From Caldora sp. SIO3E6 (lineage in GTDB: Bacteria > Cyanobacteriota > Cyanobacteriia > Cyanobacteriales > Coleofasciculaceae), in NCBI GenBank assembly GCA_010672185.1, contig JAAHHL010000443.1, forward strand, positions 1 to 6,227: DNA of 6,227 nt, written 5' to 3'. Positions 1 to 5,136 of the stretch are shown here, in pieces. The first letter of the stretch is position 1. Every line of letters starts with the position of its first letter. The notes under the pieces were generated by a model. The model was not told where the DNA came from, searched no databases, and saw only the letters and a list, made by a program, of their open reading frames with translations. Made by a program: the position numbers and the translations under genes.

Positions 1-20
1 TGAGGGCAGAAGGAAAGAAG

Positions 21-44
21 GTTCTAAGGCTTTAAGGCTCTAAG
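21..44. repeat. Three tandem octamers, GYTYTAAG
   Basis: Three imperfect 8-bp units lie head to tail: GTTCTAAG, GCTTTAAG, GCTCTAAG. The preceding bases (GAAAGAAG) may be a decayed fourth unit. No gene overlaps. This is a short intergenic tandem repeat of unknown role. Confidence 0.6.
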
Positions 45-60
45 GTTGGAGGTAGTGTTT

Positions 61-125
61 CTGTCATTCGTAGGGGGTGGCAATCGCCGCCCGTGGGGCG
101 GCTCTTGAGAAACTAAAAATGACAG
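61..125. repeat. 65-bp inverted-repeat element with GC-rich inner hairpin
   Basis: The outer ends are a perfect 8-bp inverted repeat, CTGTCATT (61-68) and AATGACAG (118-125). Inside is a perfect 7-bp stem, GCCGCCC (86-92) and GGGCGGC (96-102), with a GTG loop. No T-run follows on either strand, so it is a poor intrinsic terminator. It lies about 150 bp beyond the stop of the minus-strand NTPase gene and could still act as a 3' barrier. Small palindromic elements of this kind are common between cyanobacterial genes; I cannot name the family. Confidence 0.6.
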
Positions 126-192
126 CGAGATGCCTGAATTACTTAATATGAAACGTTTGCTGACTTCTTTTTAGGCAAGGAAAACTCTTGTT

Positions 193-230
193 CCTCCTGC
201 CTCCTGCCTCCTGCCTCCTGCCTCCTGCCT
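193..230. repeat. Heptanucleotide tandem repeat (CCTCCTG)5
   Basis: Five perfect copies of CCTCCTG run from 193 to 227, followed by a partial CCT. Heptamer short tandem repeats (STRR) are an established feature of heterocystous cyanobacterial genomes. This one lies about 50 bp beyond the stop of the NTPase gene at 279-1238, in the region where that gene's missing 3' end would be expected. Copy number is likely to vary between strains by slippage. Confidence 0.9.
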
Positions 231-278
231 TCTAATGCTCATTACTTCGTATTCGACATTTTTAGCTGTGCCACGCCA

Positions 279-1238
279 CTACACCATAATGCTGTTATTT
301 TTAAGATTCAGGATAGCTTGCTCGACTAGATAGGGACACCCACCTCGCACCATGTCCATAAGCCGCTGTACTTGCTCACAAGTCCAATTGAGTCCATGAC
401 GCTGTGCCAATTCTTTTACCTGTTGTGAAGTAAAATCTGGCAACTCAATGGGGAGTCCTACATTAAACGGTGATTTGTTAATATTGAGGGTGATATAAAC
501 TTCCTTGGAATGTGCCACTACCAACCGCAGTCGTTCCCAGATAGGATTAGTCCTGGCTAGTTCATGCCAAGAGCGCAGTAGTTCAAAGAATGTTGGAGCA
601 ACTTCGAGACACGGAAATACCCGCTCCACTCCATCTAAGCAGAGAACTAAGGGAGTATTGGCTTGCGCCAGTAGATATTCCTGAAAATAGTCCGTACTGT
701 TTACCTTACTAGAGTACATTTCCTCATCCCAATAATCAGTAATTCTATTGGGCAATTCCATGCTGTGGCTAACGTTGATGCAAAACCACCTCAAAAAATA
801 ATTGGGGCTAGTAAAATCTGTCTTACCCGCCGAATGCAGGTTTAAATATGCTGTTCTATAATTATGCTCCCTTGCGCGATCGCGAATCCACGCCATCAGG
901 GAAGTTTTACCCATAAAATTAGGAGCCTTAATCCGAATCAGGGAACCTGGTTGCAAGATTTCTTGATAACACAACGATTCGATATCAGGGCGTTCTACAT
1001 AAACAGAGAAGCCACAACCGGAAATCTCTTTCCAGTCAACTTCTAAGTGTTCACTAATGTCAACAAAAATCTGATAGTCTACGGGTTTGCCATTGAGGTA
1101 GGAACTGAGGGTACTCAAACATATCCCTAAAGCCTCAGCTAAATCCTGCTGGCGAGCATAACCCATTTCCTTAACGGCTGATTTGACTTGTGGGATGTAA
1201 TTTTGGTGAACTTTGAGGGAACGTGAGGAGCGTGACAT
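279..1238 (-). CDS. HTH plus AAA-like (STAND-type) NTPase, C-terminally short
   Basis: The product is a 319-residue soluble protein. Residues about 15-72 form an XRE-like helix-turn-helix (LAEALGI, STLSSYLNGKPVDY) of the type found at the head of cyanobacterial AAA-like domain proteins (AAA_35, PF14516). A P-loop follows at 105-113 (APNFMGKTS; K111, T112), then a Walker B strand at 197-203 (LVLCLDG), the family segment around 249-265 (ITLNINKSPFNVGLPIE), and the GGxPY motif at 299-303 (GGCPY). I assigned the family by motif recognition. The position after D202, normally Glu, is Gly (GGA codon). The protein ends 16 residues after GGCPY, whereas family members usually carry a further helical or winged-helix region of very roughly 80-100 residues, so this one looks truncated. 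I keep the first ATG because later Met codons would cut the HTH, although no Shine-Dalgarno is visible upstream. Its role is probably NTP-dependent signalling or regulation; partners are unknown. Confidence 0.85.
   Translation of the reverse strand: MSRSSRSLKVHQNYIPQVKSAVKEMGYARQQDLAEALGICLSTLSSYLNGKPVDYQIFVDISEHLEVDWKEISGCGFSVYVERPDIESLCYQEILQPGSLIRIKAPNFMGKTSLMAWIRDRAREHNYRTAYLNLHSAGKTDFTSPNYFLRWFCINVSHSMELPNRITDYWDEEMYSSKVNSTDYFQEYLLAQANTPLVLCLDGVERVFPCLEVAPTFFELLRSWHELARTNPIWERLRLVVAHSKEVYITLNINKSPFNVGLPIELPDFTSQQVKELAQRHGLNWTCEQVQRLMDMVRGGCPYLVEQAILNLKNNSIMV
876..883. repeat. HIP1 octamer GCGATCGC (four in window)
   Basis: Perfect HIP1 palindromes occur here and at 1528-1535, 2417-2424 and 3710-3717. 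HIP1 is hugely over-represented in many cyanobacterial genomes and supports the taxonomic call. The copies at 876 and 2417 lie at the edge of a duplicated gene fragment. None occurs in the AT-rich stretch from 3800 to the window end. Confidence 0.9.
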
Positions 1239-1341
1239 AGCTAATTATCGGAGAAAACTACTGAAATCATAACTATTTTTGTTGATCAAAGAGTGAAAGT
1301 CAGTTATAAGTCAGCAATTAGTTAAGCTAAGATGCATCTCA

Positions 1342-1456
1342 TTTGCACCAAATTCTCTTCAGTAGTTATCAGTGGAACAGGCATCCTGCCTGTCATGCAG
1401 TTTTGCACTAAATTCTCTTCAACAGTTATGAGTGGAACAGGCATCCTGCCTGTCAT
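1342..1456. repeat. Tandem 60-bp repeat, left copy (two palindromic cores)
   Basis: Two similar units, 1342-1396 and 1402-1456, repeat with a 60-bp period. Each ends in the core ACAGGCATCCTGCCTGT, a 7-bp inverted repeat with a TCC loop (first core 1377-1393, second 1437-1453). Such cores recur in filamentous cyanobacterial genomes and produce spurious peptides containing TGRMPVP or GTGILPV when translated. This pair lies between the NTPase gene and the toxin-antitoxin module and matches the cluster at 2206-2410. Confidence 0.9.
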
Positions 1457-1485
1457 CGACTCTCCACTCAAATCGGTAAGTTTTC
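1372..1485. repeat. 114-bp direct repeat, left flank of toxin-antitoxin module
   Basis: This segment aligns without gaps to 2206-2319 (offset 834) with 4 mismatches by my count, or 110/114 identical. The resemblance to the third unit downstream continues to position 1496 (compare 2335-2410, offset 914). The two copies bracket the toxin-antitoxin genes as same-orientation repeats, so homologous recombination between them could delete or duplicate the intervening module. Confidence 0.9.
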
Positions 1486-1560
1486 TCAAAAGTATTGATT
1501 TGCTCAACCCAAACCTACAAAATTTGCGCGATCGCACTACTGACGATATGACTCCACCGA

Positions 1561-1590
1561 TTGATTAGTGGGGGATGATCGCATTAGAAT
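1561..1590 (+). promoter_or_regulatory. Candidate sigma70-type promoter of the toxin-antitoxin operon
   Basis: TTGATT (1561-1566) and TAGAAT (1585-1590) are separated by 18 bp and match the consensus at 4/6 and 5/6 positions. The -10 lies about 40 bp before the antitoxin start. This is prediction from sequence only; in an AT-rich region such matches also occur by chance. Confidence 0.35.
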
Positions 1591-1594
1591 AATA

Positions 1595-1605
1595 TTGCTT
1601 AGCAA
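1595..1605. promoter_or_regulatory. Candidate operator palindrome TTGCTtAGCAA
   Basis: A perfect 5-bp inverted repeat with a single central base lies just downstream of the candidate -10, where the transcription start would fall. Type II antitoxins usually repress their own operon by binding palindromes at this position, and DUF433 proteins are predicted to have a DNA-binding helix-turn-helix. Assignment as operator is inference. Confidence 0.3.
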
Positions 1606-1617
1606 GACCAAAGCTCA

Positions 1618-1622
1618 AAGGA
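1618..1622 (+). promoter_or_regulatory. Ribosome binding site that fixes the antitoxin start
   Basis: AAGGA, within AAAGGAAGGGG, lies 8 bases before the ATG at 1631. The alternative in-frame ATG at 1568 would add 21 residues with no family resemblance, so 1631 is preferred. Confidence 0.75.
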
Positions 1623-1630
1623 AGGGGATA

Positions 1631-1846
1631 ATGATCCATTCTGAAATCGTTAATGTAACACCAGACGTAATGAGTGGTACGCCGGTTTTTGCTGGAACAC
1701 GAGTACCTGTACAAACATTGCTCGATTATTTGAAAGCAGGAGAATCCATTGATGATTTTCTCGAAGGATTTCCCACAGTTAAGCGAAAACAGGTGATCGC
1801 ATTCTTGGAAGCTGCTGAAGCGCAGATTGTTAAGCTGGTTGCGTAG
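1631..1846 (+). CDS. DUF433 family antitoxin
   Basis: The product is a 71-residue small protein of the DUF433 family (PF04255), the antitoxin partner of PIN-like DUF5615 toxins. The family signature is clear: SGTPVFAGTRVPV at residues 15-27, LLDYL at 30-34, then GESIDDFLEGFPTV at 37-50. An acidic or amphipathic C-terminal helix (about 51-71) would contact the toxin. Length is normal for the family. The start at 1631 is chosen from a good Shine-Dalgarno and from the family N-terminus. The stop TAG is followed by one base and then the toxin ATG, so the two genes are almost certainly cotranscribed and translationally coupled. The family is expected to bind and neutralise the toxin and probably to autorepress the operon; a promoter-palindrome pair lies just upstream. 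Confidence 0.92.
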   Translation: MIHSEIVNVTPDVMSGTPVFAGTRVPVQTLLDYLKAGESIDDFLEGFPTVKRKQVIAFLEAAEAQIVKLVA

Positions 1847-1847
1847 T

Positions 1848-2168
1848 ATGAAGATTTTGCTGGATGAGTGTATTGACAGAAGGTTGGCAACGCAGCTGTC
1901 TGGGCATGAAGTTAAAACTGTGTCACAGATGGGTTGGGCTGGGATCAAAGATGGAGAACTTTTACGCTTAACTGAAGGTGAATTTGAGGTTTTGATCACG
2001 GTGGATCGGAATTTGCCTTTTCAGCAAAATTTGGCAGTCTTAGATTTAGCAGTTTTGGTGTTGCAAGTACCTTCTAATCGATTAGCAGATCTTCAAGTAT
2101 TAGTACCTAAAATTTTGGCAATTGTTGACGTAGCACCTAAGGGAACAGCCACAGTAGTTAGTGAATAA
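1848..2168 (+). CDS. DUF5615 PIN-like toxin (putative RNase)
   Basis: The product is 106 residues long with the DUF5615 (PF18480) PIN-like fold. Visible landmarks are the first strand with its acidic pair, MKILLDE (D6, E7), the central GIKDGELL (D35, E37) and the strand-end motif VLITVDRNL (D53, N55). These acidic residues would hold Mg2+ for RNA cleavage, as in VapC-type toxins; activity is inferred from the fold. An upstream TTG at 1827 would give 113 residues, but the ATG at 1848 matches the family N-terminus MKILLDE and lies one base after the antitoxin stop. The reading frame looks intact. With its antitoxin it forms a type II module. The pair is bracketed by 114-bp direct repeats, which is unusual and may relate to how the module was acquired or retained. 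Confidence 0.9.
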   Translation: MKILLDECIDRRLATQLSGHEVKTVSQMGWAGIKDGELLRLTEGEFEVLITVDRNLPFQQNLAVLDLAVLVLQVPSNRLADLQVLVPKILAIVDVAPKGTATVVSE

Positions 2169-2205
2169 TACCATTTTTTGAGAGTTATTACAGAAGCAGT
2201 TTCCT

Positions 2206-2410
2206 GTGGAACAGGCATCCTGCCTGTCATGCAGTTTTGCACTAAATTCTCTTCAGCAGTTATGAGTGGAACAGGCATCCTGCCTGTCATCCACTCTCCC
2301 CTCAAATTGGTAAGTTTTCGGCGAGAATTCAATCAGCAGTTATGAGTGGAACAGGCATCCTGCCTGTCATCCGCTCTCCCCTCAAATTGGTAAGTTTTCT
2401 CCAAAGTATT
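2206..2410. repeat. Direct repeat cluster, right flank of toxin-antitoxin module
   Basis: Three palindromic cores built on ACAGGCATCCTGCCTGT sit in units starting at 2206, 2266 and 2346. Segment 2206-2319 matches 1372-1485 at 110/114 positions. Segment 2333-2399 repeats 2253-2319 with one mismatch in 67 (80-bp period). The match to the left flank extends to AGTATT at 2405-2410 (left counterpart 1491-1496). Four bases later the broken NTPase fragment begins. The cluster starts 37 bp after the toxin stop codon. Confidence 0.9.
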
Positions 2411-2414
2411 AGAC

Positions 2415-2524
2415 GCGCGATCGCGATTCCAAGCCATCAGTGAAGTTTTGTCCATAAAATTAGGAACCTTAATCCGAGTCAGGTAACCAAGTTTCAAGAT
2501 TTATTGATAACACAACGATTCGAT
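2415..2524 (-). pseudogene. Broken duplicate of the NTPase Walker A region
   Basis: This 110-bp segment aligns without gaps to 874-983 inside the NTPase gene, in the same orientation, with 12 mismatches by my count (about 89%). It corresponds to residues about 86-122 of that protein. Read in the matching frame it gives IESLCYQ, then an in-frame TAA where the intact gene has GAA, then a P-loop changed from NFMGKTS to NFMDKTS. The glycine before the catalytic lysine is therefore lost and the frame is broken, so it cannot make a working NTPase. Similarity begins at a HIP1-containing edge and stops abruptly at 2524. It is either a duplication remnant or the last trace of a second paralogue. Confidence 0.88.
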
Positions 2525-2706
2525 GGGAGAGCGGATGTAGCTCTTGTAGTGTAACAATACTAAAATTAACTCAGTAAAATTACTTAAAATCACTACAGTC
2601 AATTAATTCAGTAAAATCACCGATGCTCTAATCCTGAAGATATATTTAGAATGGAGTAGCTTTATTTGATTAGAGTTGGCCAAACAAGAGTTTTGCTAAC
2701 AGTAGG

Positions 2707-2855
2707 TGCGTAATACAAGTAAAACAATATTGGACTTTTGTGCATCTCCATTGTCTATTATCTCTTCTCAGTAGCATTTACTTAATGGAGCATGTACTTG
2801 TTTCATACTCTGGGTTTTTCTGCCAAATTTGTTGATGTAATTTGTAAATTACGCA
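2707..2855. repeat. 149-bp nested imperfect inverted repeat
   Basis: The outer arms are TGCGTAATACAAGTAA (2707-2722) and, on the opposite strand, TGCGTAATTTACAAATTA (2838-2855), which match over most positions with a 2-base bulge. Within them lies a second pair, CTCCATT (2746-2752) and AATGGAG (2784-2790). The right outer arm contains its own palindrome, GTAATTTGTAAATTAC (2837-2852). No target-site duplication is visible. It could be a decayed miniature mobile element or a folded RNA. Confidence 0.4.
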
Positions 2856-2899
2856 TTTTTACGGATGATTTATCAGTTTCTTAGACAAAGAAACTAGTG

Positions 2900-2960
2900 T
2901 TGGGTTTCGCTGATTACAAGGGCTGGTAAGGTTTTCAAGATTGCTCGTAGCTCAACCCAA
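2900..2960. repeat. Degenerate hairpin repeat with TTGGGTT/AACCCAA arms
   Basis: TTGGGTT (2900-2906) and AACCCAA (2954-2960) form inverted arms separated by 47 bp. The right arm and following bases (CTCAACCCAATCCACAAGAT, 2951-2970) resemble CTCAACCCAAACCTACAAAA at 1503-1522 beside the left repeat. Short hairpins with such arms are frequent between cyanobacterial genes; here the loop is enlarged, so this is probably a decayed copy. Confidence 0.4.
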
Positions 2961-3180
2961 TCCACAAGATTTGCGCTCACATTACAGGTGATCGCTCTAG
3001 GGTATGAGCACTCTTAGTAAATGCTTCGCAAGTCAAAGTTGGTCAACAACAAAGACAACTATCTTGCTGAGCAATTGTTAAGCACCCACACAGAATTATT
3101 TGCCTATTCTCGAGCACTGTTAACCTTATCTTGTCAGGCTTTGAGTTTTGGCAATGTGTAATTAATTTTGTGTACCTGCT

Positions 3181-3186
3181 TATAAT
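3181..3186 (+). promoter_or_regulatory. Candidate -10 box TATAAT for the three-gene operon
   Basis: A perfect TATAAT preceded by CTGCT lies 130 bp upstream of the 159-aa gene. No good -35 hexamer is found at 16-18 bp spacing, so it may need an activator or be fortuitous. If used, the mRNA would have a leader of about 120 nt. Confidence 0.25.
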
Positions 3187-3316
3187 AAGTCAAAAAGTAA
3201 GGTTGAGTGAGGACGTACTCCTGAGTCAGAGGGTGGCAATACCGGAAGCCAAAGTCTAACAACTATAGGCTTTGATGAAGAAATAGCTTATCAGTTGAGA
3301 ATTTAAGGAAATAACG

Positions 3317-3796
3317 ATGAGCAATCACCAGAGGCTGGCTGACTTGAAGAATAATCTAAGTTTACTATACAAAAAGTTGGGATACTTTGAAAATGAGTTG
3401 ATTGAGCGCGATAGTCCTGCGGCTAAATTCGAGTTGGAACAGAAGATTAAGCGAGAAATTCTCCCCGAAATTCACCGCTACGAAGCAGAATATTGGGAGT
3501 TGTACCCAACTGAAGCCATTATTATCTCAGACGAGGAAGCAGAAACCCAATTACTTAAGGTAGAACAAGCGGTTGCATCTTTTGAATCTATTCCTCCTAT
3601 TGAGTATCCCTCTGAACTAGTGTCGCTACTGCAAGACATCCGAGCGAAGTTGGATGAGGGAGAGAAAGCCGCATCTGCTAAGTTAAAAGTTGCACTGCCG
3701 CTGATTCCTGCGATCGCTTCTTACGAGTTGGAAATGGATACAGAAGGTTTCATGTTCAAAGCTTGGAAGTCAATCAAGGGAATTGTGCGGAGATGA
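3317..3796 (+). CDS. Small helical protein with effector-associated-like N-terminus
   Basis: The product has 159 residues and no enzyme motif. Residues about 5-60 are a charged helical hairpin (KKLGYFENEL, then KFELEQKIK at 37-45, ending EYWELYP). This region resembles residues 18-62 of the next gene's product, sharing the pattern KK..FE.EL, P..KFEL, IK, I.R.E.E. A linker with PPIEYPSEL (93-101) leads to a second helix. The C-terminus (122-159) is a hydrophobic, proline-bearing run, LKVALPLIPAIASYELEMD at 123-141, followed by a basic end, KAWKSIKGIVRR. I think I have seen similar tails in other cyanobacterial proteins, but I assign no function. A membrane-associated or oligomerising adaptor is possible. 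AAGGA (3305-3309) lies 7 bases before the ATG. The stop is 3 bases before the next start, implying an operon and translational coupling. Confidence 0.8.
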   Translation: MSNHQRLADLKNNLSLLYKKLGYFENELIERDSPAAKFELEQKIKREILPEIHRYEAEYWELYPTEAIIISDEEAETQLLKVEQAVASFESIPPIEYPSELVSLLQDIRAKLDEGEKAASAKLKVALPLIPAIASYELEMDTEGFMFKAWKSIKGIVRR

Positions 3797-3799
3797 GGT

Positions 3800-5086
3800 A
3801 TGTCAAGTGAAAGCCAAGAGAATGAAGAAAATGGACTTCAAAATGCACTTGTAAATTGGAAAAAAAAACGTGCCAAATTCGAGCGTGAGCTATCAATAAC
3901 TGCCGATCCACAGCAAAAATTTGAGCTACCAGACAGGATTAAGGAGTGTAAAGAACATATCCAAAGATTAGAGTTAGAGATATTAATAGAAGAACGAAAA
4001 ATACCAAGCTTAGGAGCAAAGCCAAGAAAAGATATCTCCCGGCTCTTATCCGGACAAGAATTGAAAGATGCAATCAATTTATTAAAAAATAATGGAATTG
4101 AAATTGGAGATTTTAATCGTAATTTCTTCATTAAAAGCCTAGTTTGGGATACGCAAAGACCGAAAAAAAAAGTTTTCAGCCAGTGCTGGGTTGGTAACGA
4201 GGCTTTGCTAAAGCCACCCTATAGCAAGGCAATGAAAGCATGGTCAGATTCTCAGGCTCAGAAGAATAAGTCATTATTGCACGGCTATTTGCTTCAAGGA
4301 ACAATTGATTGGGCAGGTGGTAATAGCTTAAGTGAAGGAGATAGAGACTTTATAATTGATAGTTTGGTAGGAGATATGGATAAATATAAAACAAGCTCAA
4401 AAAATGAAAAAGAATATGTGTATGAAACACTAAAAATTTTCTGGACAAAATTAGAAAATAAATGTGACAATCCTTACAAAGTTGCTCAAGAAATACTTTC
4501 TTGGACAGAATGCCAACCTTTTTTTACTGAAAAAATTTGTAGAATTATTTCCAACAATGAATCTAAAATCAATCAAGGAGAAGAAAAAGAAAAAACAGCT
4601 CTGATTGTAGAAACATACTTTAACCAAGATTCTGAAGATCAGGAAATTGCTAGTCATTTAGATAGAATTTACTCTCTACTTATTGACAATAAAAATCATG
4701 ATTCTTTCTGGTTATTGTTCAGCTACAGAAAAATTTTAAAAGAACAAGAAATTGAAAAAATAGTTATTAATGATAAGATTAAAGCCAGCCTAAACCTTCT
4801 GCAAGAATCTGGATTGGTTGTTAATCAGCACAGTAAATTACAAATTCATAACTGTATCTATCAATCTATTTTCAATGAAGATTGGCTTGAAAAGCATATT
4901 CTATATTCACGACCTGATCCACAATATGCCAAAAAGTTTCTAAATTGGTTGGATTCTAACTGTCAGGATAATACCCAGCTACTGAACCAACAAGAAACGC
5001 AAGAAGCTATCAAATGGGCACAAGAAAATGGGAATAAATTAACTTCTCAAGAGCATAAATTTATCAGTTTTTCATTTCTTTTATAG
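3800..5086 (+). CDS. NTPase-less STAND-like adaptor with winged-helix-like region
   Basis: The product is 428 residues with no signal peptide or membrane helix. Residues 18-62 are a coiled or helical hairpin (KKKRAKFEREL, KFELPDRIK) like that of the preceding gene product. A motif of about 32 residues, pattern LL.G..L..AI.WA...LS..D..FI..SL, occurs near 82-115, 159-190 and 394-427. In cyanobacterial AAA-like proteins I recall a related stretch (LLRGQALQDA, LSDLDYQFLAAS) after the winged helix, before a membrane segment. Residues about 224-386 match the post-NTPase half of those proteins: NPYKVAQEILSWTECQPF (a GxP-type motif with GG changed to EC), GLVV at 338-341, LQIHNCIYQSIFNEDWLEK at 347-365, and KFLNWLDSN. 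No Walker A or B is present. The reading frame is intact despite very high AT content. GGAG (3789-3792) lies 7 bases before the start. I infer a cytoplasmic adaptor that partners with its neighbours. Confidence 0.82.
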   Translation: MSSESQENEENGLQNALVNWKKKRAKFERELSITADPQQKFELPDRIKECKEHIQRLELEILIEERKIPSLGAKPRKDISRLLSGQELKDAINLLKNNGIEIGDFNRNFFIKSLVWDTQRPKKKVFSQCWVGNEALLKPPYSKAMKAWSDSQAQKNKSLLHGYLLQGTIDWAGGNSLSEGDRDFIIDSLVGDMDKYKTSSKNEKEYVYETLKIFWTKLENKCDNPYKVAQEILSWTECQPFFTEKICRIISNNESKINQGEEKEKTALIVETYFNQDSEDQEIASHLDRIYSLLIDNKNHDSFWLLFSYRKILKEQEIEKIVINDKIKASLNLLQESGLVVNQHSKLQIHNCIYQSIFNEDWLEKHILYSRPDPQYAKKFLNWLDSNCQDNTQLLNQQETQEAIKWAQENGNKLTSQEHKFISFSFLL

Positions 5087-5106
5087 TAAAAATTATGTTT
5101 TTTACT
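5085..5106 (+). other. AT-rich hairpin spanning the adaptor stop codon
   Basis: AGTAAAAA (5085-5092) and TTTTTACT (5099-5106) are perfect 8-base arms around a 6-base loop, overlapping the stop codon TAG at 5084-5086. The stem is weak because it is nearly all A-T. It could modulate processing or readthrough between the second and third genes, or be chance in an AT-rich gap. Confidence 0.3.
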
Positions 5107-5124
5107 TGAATAGTGTAGTTTTTT

Positions 5125-5131
5125 AAGGAAG
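5125..5131 (+). promoter_or_regulatory. Ribosome binding site fixing the sensor-protein start
   Basis: AAGGAAG lies 5 bases before the ATG at 5137 and supports independent initiation of the third gene after the 50-bp gap. Confidence 0.75.
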
Positions 5132-5136
5132 ATATT

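Larger units (their letters stand above)
2525..3316. other. Gene-poor intergenic region, about 790 bp
   Basis: I find no convincing gene here on either strand. It holds two similar 16-bp stretches at 2568-2583 and 2605-2620 (core TCAGTAAAAT), a nested inverted repeat at 2707-2855, the arms of a degenerate hairpin repeat at 2900-2960, and the presumed leader of the downstream operon. The longest plausible small frame, 3021-3161 (46 codons), has no Shine-Dalgarno and no recognisable family. Confidence 0.6.

Noticed and set aside
864..1046. Plus-strand frame of 60 codons inside the NTPase gene
   Set aside because: It is a shadow of the NTPase coding sequence with no independent evidence.
1322..1568. 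Overlapping frames on both strands (71 and 78 codons) with repeated MTGRMPVP or GTGILPV peptides
   Set aside because: They are translations of the intergenic palindromic repeat; both strands are open for the same reason, and no family or Shine-Dalgarno supports them.
1565..1999. Minus-strand frame of 144 codons
   Set aside because: It is antisense to the well-supported antitoxin and toxin genes and shows no family resemblance.
2093..2332. Minus-strand frame of 79 codons overlapping the toxin 3' end
   Set aside because: It consists of the same repeat-derived peptides plus antisense of the toxin gene.
1372..2370. Five similar palindromic units considered as a CRISPR array
   Set aside because: Spacing is 60-80 bp within clusters, the DNA between units is itself repeated, and no cas genes are present.
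2546..2560. Possible NtcA site (GTA...TAC)
   Set aside because: The spacing between GTA and TAC is 9 bases, not the required 8.
3021..3161. A 46-codon plus-strand frame in the spacer
   Set aside because: It has no Shine-Dalgarno and no recognisable motif; a frame of this length is expected by chance.
3838..4131. Minus-strand frames within the 428-aa gene (97 codons here, 68 at 4451-4657)
   Set aside because: They are antisense shadows in AT-rich coding sequence, rich in Phe, Ser and Ile, as expected from complements of Lys/Glu/Asn codons.
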